Below are positions 1-7,688 of a stretch of DNA of 42,917 nucleotides, one piece after another. The notes beneath the pieces are model-generated. The model worked only from the letters and a program-made list of their open reading frames with translations. It was not told the DNA's origin and made no database searches. Numbering within the stretch: position 1 is the stretch's first letter; the number at the start of each line of letters is the position of its first letter. The stretch comes from Butyrivibrio sp. VCD2006 (GTDB taxonomy: Bacteria > Bacillota > Clostridia > Lachnospirales > Lachnospiraceae): assembly GCF_000423925.1 (NCBI RefSeq), contig NZ_KE384111.1, forward strand, positions 6,064 to 48,980. Direction: 5' to 3'. The translations under genes were made by a program, and so were the position numbers.

Positions 1-214
1 TCTTCTGTCTATGATTTCAGAAATATTCCTATTTTCATAGATAGTCTAAAATTCTTAATCTATGATTTTCCTAGAAATGCTGTTTCCCAGATACTCGCGG
101 CCTCTTCCGTCTATGATTTCAGAAATATTTCTATTTTCATAGATAATCTATAATTCTCCTTCTATGATCCTCTATGATTCTCCTGGAATAACCGATTTCA
201 TAGACTATTTCTAT
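1..214. repeat. Hairpin array, CTATGA/TCATAG stem family, 51-bp period
   Basis: CTATGA occurs at 9, 60, 111 and 162, exactly 51 bp apart. The units at 9-40 and 111-142 are almost identical 32-base inverted repeats closed by TCATAG. The unit at 60 has lost its right arm and the one at 162 closes late (208-213). The array runs off the left edge, so its full length is unknown. No gene with a credible start is seen inside it. Confidence 0.75.
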
Positions 215-220
215 ATGTTG

Positions 221-459
221 GCAGTGAAACTAACTCTTCTCCTTATTTCACTGCTCTAAATTTTCCGTCAAGCAGTGAAACAGCCTCTTTTCTTCATTTC
301 ACTGCCCAAATTCTTCCTGCCAGCAGTGAAACAACCTCTTTTCCTTATTTCACTGCCAAAATTCTTCCTGTCAGCAGTGAAACAACCTCTTTTCTTCATT
401 TCACTGCCCACAATCACCCCGTCAAGCAGTGAAACCAACTCCTTTACACATTTCACTGC
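221..459. repeat. Hairpin array, GCAGTGAAA/TTTCACTGC stem family, 51-bp period
   Basis: Five units start at 221, 272, 323, 374 and 426. Each has a perfect 9-bp inverted repeat (GCAGTGAAA ... TTTCACTGC) around a 16-17 base C/T-rich loop, giving a 34-base hairpin. A spacer of about 17 bases separates the units. The period of 51-52 bp is the same as that of the CTATGA units to the left, so the two families form one continuous array with two stem sequences. The array lies on the 3' side of the minus-strand DUF2185 gene. Open frames across it reflect only the 51 = 3 x 17 period. Confidence 0.85.
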
Positions 460-537
460 TACAAGCTTTATCCCTCCAGAAAAATCTAAGAAATACCCAA
501 AAGTCACATTGCATAATGCCATGCATCACTTCTATAC

Positions 538-647
538 GTAATCCGCACGATATACATAATCCTTACTATATACATAATCCTTACTATATGCATAATCCTT
601 ACGATATGTATAATCCCTACGATATATACGCAATCACTACGATATGA
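538..647. repeat. 18-bp tandem repeat downstream of DUF2185 gene
   Basis: About six copies of an 18-bp unit (consensus ATAATCCTTACKATATRC) start at 538, 556, 574, 592, 610 and 628. The last copy is two bases longer. The run ends next to the stop codon of the minus-strand gene at 650. A plus-strand frame through it reads as an HNPYYI-type hexapeptide repeat, but it has no credible start. Confidence 0.8.
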
Positions 648-649
648 AC

Positions 650-1007
650 CTACTCAACTCTATTGCCAGTATGACTGTCTATGAAATATCTTTCGGTTTC
701 ATCCTCACAGAATTCCAAGTCTGCCCCAACCGGCATGTCATAAATAGCTAGCACAGCAGGTTCAATTTCAACCAGACGGTCAAAATCAACAACCAGATTG
801 TTTCCTGGAGTGTTGATGTATTCCTGCGTATCTGTATCGCCAATTGCTCTCCATCCATTATCAGAAGGATTGACACTTTCTTCTCTGAAAATCCATTTCA
901 AATTTGAAGTTCCCTCATACAAAGATTTTGTAATGATGCATCCACCCAGATTGGGGTGTGTTCAATGATTCCTCACCTTTTTTCTTAAATCTCCCAAATA
1001 ATCCCAT
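650..1007 (-). pseudogene. DUF2185 (Imm33-like) gene with a +1 frameshift
   Basis: The main frame encodes residues typical of DUF2185 proteins, including VNPSDNGWRAIGD and a C-terminal PAVLAIYDMPVGADLEF segment. It lacks a proper start. Upstream, an ATG at 1007 with a GGAAAGGTGG ribosome binding site begins MGLFGRFKKKGEESLNTP, a normal N-terminus for this family, in another frame. Dropping one C from the CCCC run (plus-strand GGGG at 953-956) joins the frames and restores the conserved GGCIITKSLYEG segment. The gene is therefore either freshly frameshifted or carries a sequencing error. DUF2185 relatives occur as immunity proteins of polymorphic toxin systems; no toxin is seen in this window. 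Confidence 0.75.
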
Positions 1008-1048
1008 AGCTTTTAACCACCTTTCCTCTTAGTATTTACGCCAATGTC

Positions 1049-1092
1049 CCCCTGCATTTACTCCTGTAATTCTCCTGAAATTACTCCTGGAT
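1049..1092 (-). repeat. Tandem 11-12 bp repeat of the DUF3990 gene 3' end
   Basis: On the minus strand the gene ends with codons ...CAG GAG TAA. The 10-12 base motif around CAGGAGTAAT is repeated three more times after the stop. The core CAGGAG/CAGGGG falls at plus positions 1084, 1072, 1061 and about 1049. The stop codon lies inside the repeated unit. Confidence 0.7.
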
Positions 1093-1635
1093 TTTCTCCA
1101 TCACTTCCGCAAACTCGGTCATATACTTCTCCTCGTCCGCAGCAAGTATCTCCTTGTTAGCCTTTATGACATCCAAAGGCAATGTCTCCGCAGACACAAA
1201 CTTCAAAGCAGCTCTCGCCTTATCAGACTTAATGACAACCTGCTTATACAAAGGTCCGATCGTCAGTAGCTGCACAGCCTCATCGTCAGACAGATATCCG
1301 CTCGTCATGATTCCCATAGTATTGAAAATCGTGTCGTTGGCGATCGGCCCTACAATTACGTCATACTCAGAAAGTTCATCCGGCATGGATCTTCGGTTGG
1401 AAAAGACGTACCTAAACCACTCACCATCCCTCTCAAAACTCTTGACCTTCAGTCCTTCCAAATCGAGCTCATAGATATTTACAAACACAGCAGCGCCGGG
1501 TTTTTCTCGAACCCAGCGCCTTGCAAATTCCTCGTTATCTGTTGTATAAAAACCCTGCCCGAAGTCCGCATTAACACGGCCTCTTCGGATATCCGGATCT
1601 CTTATCTCATCGTACCCCGCATGAAAAACTCTCAT
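1081..1635 (-). CDS. DUF3990 family protein
   Basis: This 184-residue protein matches the DUF3990 layout: an N-terminal HAGYDEI segment, then DFGQGFYTT at about residues 24-32, a YELDLEGL strand, an FSNRR segment and an IVGPIANDTIF motif near residue 95. DUF3990 has, to my recollection, been placed near the ADP-ribosyltransferase fold. That would make it a candidate NAD-using toxin or modifier, but no biochemistry can be read here. There is no signal peptide or membrane segment. It lies downstream of the response regulator on the same strand with a 138-bp gap. Its 3' end is tandemly repeated after the stop. Confidence 0.75.
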   Translation of the reverse strand: MRVFHAGYDEIRDPDIRRGRVNADFGQGFYTTDNEEFARRWVREKPGAAVFVNIYELDLEGLKVKSFERDGEWFRYVFSNRRSMPDELSEYDVIVGPIANDTIFNTMGIMTSGYLSDDEAVQLLTIGPLYKQVVIKSDKARAALKFVSAETLPLDVIKANKEILAADEEKYMTEFAEVMEKIQE

Positions 1636-1773
1636 AGTTCCAACATCCTTTTCTCAGAATCCACTTCCCAAATATCAATTGCCTTTGGAAAACTCATCAT
1701 TCGCCAATAGCAGTTGTCTTGTAAAACTCATCATCCTTTCACCAATAGCTATTTCCGTCAAAGCACTCAGCCA

Positions 1774-2511
1774 TCACGAAAACTTCCTCTTGATTTCATC
1801 ATATTTCTCGGAAGTCATAAGTGCAGTTTCATCTGTATCCTTAAGCTTCACCGTGTAGGTCCAGCGGCCGTACACTTCAAGCTTCTTAACAGCATCTGTC
1901 TTGATTATATATGACTTATGGCATCTTATAAACTGCTCGGGATCAAGTTTTTCCTCAAGAGCTGCCAGGGACTGCGAAGTCAGGAAAACCTCATCCTTTG
2001 TAACTATCCTTGTCATGCCATCGGTCCGCTCGATCATGATGATATCGGCAACATTTACGATATTGATTTCTTCCTTTCCGCGGATTATAAGCTTCCCGCG
2101 GGAAGACTCGCTCTTCTCATCCGAATCATTCTCAGCCGGATTCTTCACCTCTGTCATGCTCTTTATCCTATCGAGAGTCTTAGCAATCCTCTCCATATCA
2201 AAAGGCTTCACCAGATAGTCAAAGGCATAGATTTCAAAAGCATTAGCCATGTACTCACTGTGGGCTGTCGCGAAAACTATCTTCACCTTGGGGTCAACTT
2301 CGGTTATAGCCTTTGCGCACTCAAGTCCGCTGTCACCGCCAAGATCAATATCCATGAAAACTACCTGCGGACGGAGCTTTATGAAATCACTGATGGCAGA
2401 TGCAAAATTCCCGCAGGAAGCCACTACCTCGCAGCCCTCATTTTTCTCTATCATTTTCCCGAGGATCATTCGAATCTGCTCCTCATCCTCAACAACCATA
2501 ACCTTAAGCAT
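1774..2511 (-). CDS. LytTR-family response regulator
   Basis: The protein has an N-terminal receiver domain (residues 1-120) with the acidic pair EDE at 8-10, probable phospho-Asp54 in VFMDIDLGG, a Thr/Ala switch in FATAH and the LVKPF lysine. A charged linker follows, then a C-terminal LytTR DNA-binding domain (FIRCHKSYIIK, YGRWTYTVKL). The ATG at 2511 is chosen because AAAAGAGG lies 7 bases upstream; a longer TTG frame lacks a site. It is the last gene of an operon that begins with a SpoOB-type kinase, its likely partner. Activators of this type usually bind paired direct repeats upstream of weak promoters. Targets are not known. Confidence 0.9.
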   Translation of the reverse strand: MLKVMVVEDEEQIRMILGKMIEKNEGCEVVASCGNFASAISDFIKLRPQVVFMDIDLGGDSGLECAKAITEVDPKVKIVFATAHSEYMANAFEIYAFDYLVKPFDMERIAKTLDRIKSMTEVKNPAENDSDEKSESSRGKLIIRGKEEINIVNVADIIMIERTDGMTRIVTKDEVFLTSQSLAALEEKLDPEQFIRCHKSYIIKTDAVKKLEVYGRWTYTVKLKDTDETALMTSEKYDEIKRKFS

Positions 2512-2623
2512 ACCTATGCCTCTTTTAATCAATTTTTCTCGCTACATTTTTACAGCAGCGACGATTTTTATTCATTGGTACCCATTTTAACGATTTTTAC
2601 TTGGTTTTTTTCCTATATTTTTA

Positions 2624-2725
2624 TTATCCTTCTTGCTGTCAACATACTTCTTATCATTACTTCCGATGCATTACTTATCCTTCTTGCTGTCAACATACTG
2701 CTTAATACCACTTCCGATGTCATTC
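2624..2725 (-). repeat. 51-bp direct duplication of the floA 3' end
   Basis: Plus-strand 2675-2725 (the last codons of floA, stop at 2671-2673) and 2624-2674 are two 51-bp copies. Their first 25 bases are identical and ACTTCCGATG is shared further on, with divergence between. The downstream copy keeps the reading frame of the protein tail but lies after the stop codon. Confidence 0.85.
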
Positions 2726-3633
2726 TTCATCTTGGTGTCAGCCTGAACATTCTTAAGATTGTAATAATCAAGAACTCCCAGATTACCTGATCTGAGTGCC
2801 TCTGCCATTGCCTTCGGAACTTCGGATTCAGCCTTAACAACCTCTGCTTTCATCTCCTGCTCAAGTGCAACAGCCATCGCCCTTCTCTCCTCAGCCTTAG
2901 CCTGAGCGATCTTGGTATTAGCCTCAGCCTGAAGACTCTGAAGATTTGCACCAATGTTTCTTCCAATATCGATGTCAGCAATATCTATAGAAATAATCTC
3001 ATATGCTGTACCGGAATCAAGTCCTTTTTCAAGCACCACCTTTGAAATCTCATCGGGATTCTCAAGCACATCGCTGTGAGCCTTCGCGGAACCTACGGTT
3101 GTAACGATACCCTCACCGATTCTTGCAAGAACTGTTGCCTCTCCTGCACCACCAATCAACTGGTCGATGTTGGTTCTAACTGTAACACGAGCCTTAACCA
3201 GGAGCTCTATACCATCCTTTGCAACTGCTGAGATCTGAGGTGTCTCGATTACCTTAGGAGTAACGCTCATGGTAACAGCCTCAAAGACATCTCGTCCGGC
3301 CAGGTCTATTGCGGATGCCTGCTCAAAAGTCAGGTCCATGCCTGCACGCTCTGCAGCGATAAGTGCATTGACAACGCTATCTACGTTACCGCCTGCAAGG
3401 TAGTGTGCCTCAAGCTGATTGGAAGTTACCTGGATTCCGGCCTTTGTAGCCTTGATCATGGGTCTTACGATGAATGCCGGTCTTACACGTCTCAGCTTCA
3501 TTCCGACAAGTGAAAAGACGCTAATCTTTACTCCGCTGGCAATTGCTGAAATCCACATACCCACAGGTATGATTGAGAAAAATACTACCAGTAAAACTAT
3601 AACTAATACTGCAATAATAATAGGTGCGCTCAT
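2671..3633 (-). CDS. floA: Flotillin-like protein FloA (SPFH/UPF0365)
   Basis: The 320-residue protein starts with a membrane hairpin (residues 4-48, IIIAVLVIVLLVVFF ...). An SPFH domain follows (VRPAFIVRPMIKATKAGI, SAIDLAGRDVFEAV, ARIGEGIVTTVGS). The tail is a helical region rich in Ala, Glu and Lys (AQAKAEERRAMAVALEQEMKA). This matches bacterial FloA, which scaffolds ordered membrane domains. The ATG at 3633 has GGAGGG six bases upstream. In Bacillus, floA sits beside an nfeD gene; the same pair is seen here, but between a sensor kinase and a response regulator. The 3' end is duplicated in tandem after the stop. Confidence 0.93.
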   Translation of the reverse strand: MSAPIIIAVLVIVLLVVFFSIIPVGMWISAIASGVKISVFSLVGMKLRRVRPAFIVRPMIKATKAGIQVTSNQLEAHYLAGGNVDSVVNALIAAERAGMDLTFEQASAIDLAGRDVFEAVTMSVTPKVIETPQISAVAKDGIELLVKARVTVRTNIDQLIGGAGEATVLARIGEGIVTTVGSAKAHSDVLENPDEISKVVLEKGLDSGTAYEIISIDIADIDIGRNIGANLQSLQAEANTKIAQAKAEERRAMAVALEQEMKAEVVKAESEVPKAMAEALRSGNLGVLDYYNLKNVQADTKMKNDIGSGIKQYVDSKKDK

Positions 3634-3731
3634 TTCAATCCCTCCTCGCCTTTCGGCTAAATCATTTTTCAACCACTATGTTAATGTTCCCTCACGGCAA
3701 AATCACAAAACTCTGCTTAGCAATACTTAAT

Positions 3732-3851
3732 TTCATCCATAAAAATCCGCTTAGCTTTATCTGACTTCATCCATAAAAATCTGCTTAGCTTTATCTGACT
3801 TCATCCATAAAAATCTGCTTAGCTTTATCTGACTTCATCCACAAAAATCTT
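3732..3851 (-). repeat. 34-bp tandem repeat of the nfeD 3' end
   Basis: Three full 34-bp units (3732-3765, 3766-3799, 3800-3833) are followed by a fourth partial copy that is the coding end of nfeD (stop at 3825-3827). On the minus strand each unit contains GATGAAGTCAGATAAAGC. The duplicated unit therefore includes the last codons and the stop codon. Since 34 is not a multiple of three, the extra copies are not coding. Confidence 0.9.
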
Positions 3852-4304
3852 GTTATTTTTTATCTCTGTTATTGAGAGCTTAGCTCCCTTCGCTATATAA
3901 CCATTCGTTATAATATCAAGCTTAACACCGTCAAACTCGCCTTTCCCCGAAGGTCTGAGATCTGTCAGCGCAACTCCGCTTTTCCCAACAAGATATTCCA
4001 TATCCTTCTCTTCTATGAAAAGATTCTTGCCCGGAAGATCGGTGTCTAACTTGATCGGCGATTTCACGCTCTTAGAGTTGAACACTATGATGCTCACAAC
4101 CAGCATTATCGCAATTACTATGATTGCAACAAGCCCAACAATTATTCTCTCTGACATATTCCTTCCTGTCAGGAATATTCCCGCCACCGTGAAAATGGTG
4201 CCGCTTATCCCAGGTATTCCAAAACCCGGAATGTAAAACTCAATGCCGATCAGAATGATTCCAACCAGCAGGACCACAATGCCCAAAACCTGTATTGCTC
4301 CCAT
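3825..4304 (-). CDS. Short NfeD-like membrane protein
   Basis: The protein has about 160 residues. An N-terminal segment of two to three membrane helices (QVLGIVVLLVGIILIGIEFY, a PGFGIPGISG turn, IIVGLVAIIVIAIMLVVSII) is followed by a cytoplasmic NfeD-type OB-fold (VGKSGVALTDLRPSGKGEFDG ...). It lacks the ClpP-like protease domain of long NfeD proteins. NfeD proteins pair with SPFH proteins, and floA lies 190 bp downstream. Two ATGs (4310 and 4304) are possible. The second is preferred because the GGAG site is only one base from the first. Confidence 0.88.
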   Translation of the reverse strand: MGAIQVLGIVVLLVGIILIGIEFYIPGFGIPGISGTIFTVAGIFLTGRNMSERIIVGLVAIIVIAIMLVVSIIVFNSKSVKSPIKLDTDLPGKNLFIEEKDMEYLVGKSGVALTDLRPSGKGEFDGVKLDIITNGYIAKGAKLSITEIKNNKIFVDEVR

Positions 4305-4402
4305 GGCCATACTCCTCTCTATCCATAATTCTTCATCAAACCACTTATCACTTCACGGCTTATCCTTAGAACTATCTTACCTTCCTCGAATTACCAGCCG
4401 TT

Positions 4403-5137
4403 TCACAGCTTCTTTAATTCCACTGTAAAAACCGTCTTCCCTTCCTCTGTTTCCAACTTTATATCTCCACCGCTCTCCTCCAGAATCTTTGACACGATCG
4501 CAAGTCCCATTCCGTGGCCTTCGCCCTTTTTAGTGGTGAATCCTTTTTTGAAAATATGCTCCCTGATTTCATCCGGAATCTCTGGCCCATTGTTTTCCAC
4601 ATCAAAGATGTATTTATCCTTCGTCTCGGTGATGTTTACTCTAATCCGCTTTTCCGAAACTTCTGAATCCACAAGTGCTCTTATGGCATTGTCTGTCAGG
4701 TTCGACAGCACCTTGCAAAGCTCCCAGTCCTCAATTTTGATATCCTTTAAATCGGACTTCACATCAATGACCATCTCGATTCCCTTCGCATCGCACTCAG
4801 CATATTTTGCAGCTAAAAGAGCGTTTATAGCGGGCTTTGATGTCTTGATTGCTTTCCCGGTCTTTAGTAGTTCCTTGTAAACCTTCCGGAGATAAGAATT
4901 CATTTCATCATATTCTTCAAGCTCCATCAGACCGTACACAATCTGCAGCTGATTCAGGTAATCATGTCTGTCCATCCTGAGTCTGTCATTTAATTCGCCA
5001 AGGTTACTGACCGTCTCCACAAGCGACTTGTTTCTGTCAAGGAGCCTAAGGTAGCTTCTCGCCAGTATGACCAGACAGGCCATAAGCACAACAGACAATA
5101 TTATTAAAAGTAAAAGGTAAATATTTATAGCTTCCAA
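4403..5137 (-). CDS. SpoOB-type sensor histidine kinase
   Basis: The 244-residue protein has one N-terminal membrane helix (residues 4-27), a short coiled linker and a SpoOB-type dimerisation hairpin with RHDYLNQLQIVYGLMEL (phosphoacceptor near His58). A GHKL ATPase domain follows, with N box NLTDNAIRAL, ENNGPEIP and GEGHGMGLAIV. No extracellular sensor domain is present, so the signal may come from the membrane or from its neighbours NfeD and FloA. The TTG start at 5137 has GGAGG five bases upstream; longer frames lack a site. It heads the operon with nfeD, floA and the LytTR regulator. Confidence 0.88.
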   Translation of the reverse strand: MEAINIYLLLLIILSVVLMACLVILARSYLRLLDRNKSLVETVSNLGELNDRLRMDRHDYLNQLQIVYGLMELEEYDEMNSYLRKVYKELLKTGKAIKTSKPAINALLAAKYAECDAKGIEMVIDVKSDLKDIKIEDWELCKVLSNLTDNAIRALVDSEVSEKRIRVNITETKDKYIFDVENNGPEIPDEIREHIFKKGFTTKKGEGHGMGLAIVSKILEESGGDIKLETEEGKTVFTVELKKL

Positions 5138-5208
5138 GGTTGCCTCCGTGATCACTTCCTGAAAAAAGAATACCACCCTGATATTCCAAAACAACTCGCA
5201 TTCTCCCA

Positions 5209-5237
5209 AATATACAAAAAGCAGTCTGAAATGTCAG
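5209..5237 (-). promoter_or_regulatory. Promoter of the kinase-nfeD-floA-regulator operon
   Basis: On the minus strand CTGACA (5237-5232) and TATATT (5214-5209) are separated by 17 bases, a good sigma-A arrangement about 70 bases ahead of the kinase start. Confidence 0.5.
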
Positions 5238-5248
5238 TAAGCAGTCGT

Positions 5249-5341
5249 GATAAATGATTAAGTCAAGGCCATGCACTAAATCATTTATCAAAACATATTC
5301 TTAAATCATTTATTCCAAGATCTTATCTTTAAATCATTTAT
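5249..5341. promoter_or_regulatory. Repeated TAAATCATTTAT sites in a divergent promoter region
   Basis: TAAATCATTTAT occurs at 5277-5288, 5302-5313 and 5330-5341. An inverted copy (GATAAATGATT at 5249-5259) forms an 11-bp stem with 5279-5289. The sites lie between the kinase promoter and the ECF transporter promoter, where an operator or a shared regulator would act. The bound protein is unknown. Confidence 0.5.
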
Positions 5342-5376
5342 CCAAATTACTGCACTTAATTACTTACATAATGTAG

Positions 5377-5382
5377 TATAAT
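5377..5382 (+). promoter_or_regulatory. -10 element for the ECF operon
   Basis: A perfect TATAAT lies 39 bases before the UPF0397 start. No good -35 is seen (CTTAAT at 5355-5360 is weak), which fits control by an activator. No riboswitch-like structure is recognised in the leader. Confidence 0.45.
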
Positions 5383-5415
5383 AAATCTATATTGTGATAA
5401 CTAGGAGGAATGTGT

Positions 5416-5967
5416 ATGAAGAAACTATCAGTAAAAACAATTGTCGCTATTGGTATCGGTGCTGCACTGTTCTTTGTCCTTGGAAGATTTGTTGCAATAC
5501 CGAGTCCTGTACCCAACACTAACATCTCAATCCAGTATGGTCTTCTGGCATTTATCGCTGCCGTTTTCGGACCCATCGCCGGTGCACTTGCAGGTCTTAT
5601 CGGACACTTCTTCATAGACTTCAGCTATGGCTGGGGAGTATGGTGGAGCTGGGTTATCGCTTCTGCAGTGTTTGGTTGCCTCGTAGGCATTGTTACCCTG
5701 AAGCTCAAGCTTGACGAGGGAGAGTTTGGTACAAAGGGAATCATCACCTTTAACATTGGTCAGGCTATTTCACATGTGATTGCATGGGTAGTGGTTGCTC
5801 CCGTTCTTGACATTCTCATGTACAAAGAGCCCGCTAACAAGGTATTTGTACAGGGTATTACAGGTGCGATCATTAACATCATCACAACAGCAATCATTGG
5901 AACTATCATTTGCATTGCATATTCAAAGGCAATCCCTAAGAAGGGAAGCTTAAAGGAAGAAAATTGA
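5416..5967 (+). CDS. UPF0397 family ECF transporter S component
   Basis: This membrane protein of about 183 residues has five to six hydrophobic helices and the UPF0397 signature (VAIPSPVPNTNISIQYGLL, FGPIAGALAGLIGHFFIDF, GWGVWWSWVIASA). It would bind a small substrate, vitamin-like or otherwise, and hand it to the energising module encoded next to it. The substrate cannot be read from sequence. The ATG at 5416 has AGGAGG seven bases upstream, whereas the ATG at 5410 is too close. It overlaps the next gene by four bases (TTGA), so translation is likely coupled. Confidence 0.88.
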   Translation: MKKLSVKTIVAIGIGAALFFVLGRFVAIPSPVPNTNISIQYGLLAFIAAVFGPIAGALAGLIGHFFIDFSYGWGVWWSWVIASAVFGCLVGIVTLKLKLDEGEFGTKGIITFNIGQAISHVIAWVVVAPVLDILMYKEPANKVFVQGITGAIINIITTAIIGTIICIAYSKAIPKKGSLKEEN

Positions 5968-7688
5968 CACAGACACAGCCAATCATTGAATTTAAAGAAC
6001 TTGGATTTCAGTATAGAGCGCAGGCATCTCCTACGCTCTATAATATTAGTTTTACAGTCCGAAAGGGAGAAAAGCTGCTGATTGCAGGCCCCTCAGGATG
6101 CGGCAAATCCACAATAGCAAATCTAATAAACGGTCTCATTCCCTTTTCATATAAAGGTGAAATAACCGGATCGCTTCTGATAAACGGCAAAGAGTCCCGT
6201 GACATGTCCCTGTTTGACATATCACACACAATAGGTACAGTGCTCCAGGACAGCGATGCACAGTTTGTCGGAATGACGGTGGCAGAGGACCTTGCATTTG
6301 CTCTGGAAAATGACTGCATCCCTCAGGATGAGATGAAGGAGAGTGTCTTGAAAGTCGCAGATATCCTAAATCTACGGGCTGTTCTTCGTCATGCTCCCTC
6401 GGAGCTGTCAGGCGGTCAGAAGCAGCGCGTATCTGTGGGCGGCGTCATGGCAAGTGATGTGGATCTTTTCCTCTTTGACGAACCACTGGCAAATCTCGAT
6501 CCCAAGACAGGTAAGCAGGCAATCGAGCTGATCGATGACCTTCAGAAAAGAACCGGGGCAGCGGTTATCATAATCGAGCACCGTCTTGAAGATGTGCTCC
6601 ACCGACCTGTTGACAGAGTCATTCTCATGAATGAGGGCCACATTGTTGCAGACACAACTCCGGATGAGCTCCTGTCCTCTGAAAATCTCTCTGATTGCGG
6701 AGTCCGTGAGCCTCTGTATCTCACCTGCCTTAAATACGCAGGCGTGAATGTGAACGCTTCCATACATCCATCATCTTTGGATGGCCTTGCGCTGTCTGAT
6801 GATGACAAACAAAAGGTTCATGAGTTTTTCATAAAAAACCGAAAAGAGAGCAATTCCGCACCTCAGAATGCACTCCTGGATGTAAAGGACTTATCTTTTA
6901 CCTACGAGAAAACCGAAAAGCAAACTCTTCGCAACATTTCCGTAAGCATCAAAAAGGGTGAAATGCTTGCCATTGTCGGTACAAACGGCGCCGGTAAATC
7001 CACCTTTTCCAAGGTAATCTGCGGAATGGAAAAAGAGGACTTTGGTGAAATCATCTTTGACGGAAAAGACTTCATAACCCTTTCCATCAAAGAGCGAGCT
7101 GAGCACGTGGGCTATGTAATGCAGAATCCAAATCAGATGATCTCACAGGTCATGATATTTGATGAGGTCGCGATGGGCCTCAGGCTTCGAGGTGTTCCCG
7201 ATGATGAAGTTAAGGAACGAGTGGAAAAATCCCTTAAGATCTGCGGTCTTTATAAGATGCGCAACTGGCCGATCTCAGCACTTAGCTATGGTCAGAAAAA
7301 GAGAGTAACCATATGCTCAATCCTGGTTCTGGAGCCCGAGGTCATGATCTTAGATGAACCCACAGCAGGGCAGGATTACAGAAACTATACAAGAATCATG
7401 GAATTCTTAAAGAGCCTTAACGAGCGTGGTATCACCATAATCATGATCACCCACGACATGCATCTAATGCTTGAATACGCAAACAGAAGCATCGTCTTTT
7501 CAGATGGAATGATAATAGCTGACAAAAGCTGTGCAGAGGTCCTTACGAATAAGGAAATCGTTGACAGAGCAAGCCTAAAGGAAACCAGTCTTTACCACCT
7601 TGCAGGCATCTGCGATATCGAAGATGGCACAGGATTCGTTCAGAATTTCATCGATTATGAGAGGGAAAACGTAAGAAAACATGAATAA
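5964..7688 (+). CDS. ECF transporter ATPase, two fused ATP-binding domains
   Basis: The 574-residue protein contains two ABC ATPase domains in tandem. The first (1-230) has Walker A GPSGCGKST, signature LSGGQKQRV and Walker B LFLFDEPLANLDP. The second (about 300-520) has GTNGAGKST, the variant signature LSYGQKKRV and VMILDEPTAGQD. This fusion (EcfA1-EcfA2 in one chain) is usual for transporters with a UPF0397 S component. The start is TTG at 5964, overlapping the upstream stop, with AAGGAAGA before it. The end overlaps ecfT by eight bases. Confidence 0.93.
   Translation: MTQTQPIIEFKELGFQYRAQASPTLYNISFTVRKGEKLLIAGPSGCGKSTIANLINGLIPFSYKGEITGSLLINGKESRDMSLFDISHTIGTVLQDSDAQFVGMTVAEDLAFALENDCIPQDEMKESVLKVADILNLRAVLRHAPSELSGGQKQRVSVGGVMASDVDLFLFDEPLANLDPKTGKQAIELIDDLQKRTGAAVIIIEHRLEDVLHRPVDRVILMNEGHIVADTTPDELLSSENLSDCGVREPLYLTCLKYAGVNVNASIHPSSLDGLALSDDDKQKVHEFFIKNRKESNSAPQNALLDVKDLSFTYEKTEKQTLRNISVSIKKGEMLAIVGTNGAGKSTFSKVICGMEKEDFGEIIFDGKDFITLSIKERAEHVGYVMQNPNQMISQVMIFDEVAMGLRLRGVPDDEVKERVEKSLKICGLYKMRNWPISALSYGQKKRVTICSILVLEPEVMILDEPTAGQDYRNYTRIMEFLKSLNERGITIIMITHDMHLMLEYANRSIVFSDGMIIADKSCAEVLTNKEIVDRASLKETSLYHLAGICDIEDGTGFVQNFIDYERENVRKHE

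Noticed and set aside
1..490. CRISPR array
   Set aside because: Both the hairpin units and the spacers between them are conserved, the unit is a long inverted repeat, and no cas gene is present; CRISPR spacers would be unique.
268..541. Coding frames on both strands through the 51-bp repeats
   Set aside because: The period is a multiple of three, which keeps frames open by chance; no ribosome binding site or typical composition.
1918..2790. 290-codon plus-strand frame opposite the response regulator and floA end
   Set aside because: It is antisense to well-supported genes, has low-complexity hydrophobic composition and no start signal.
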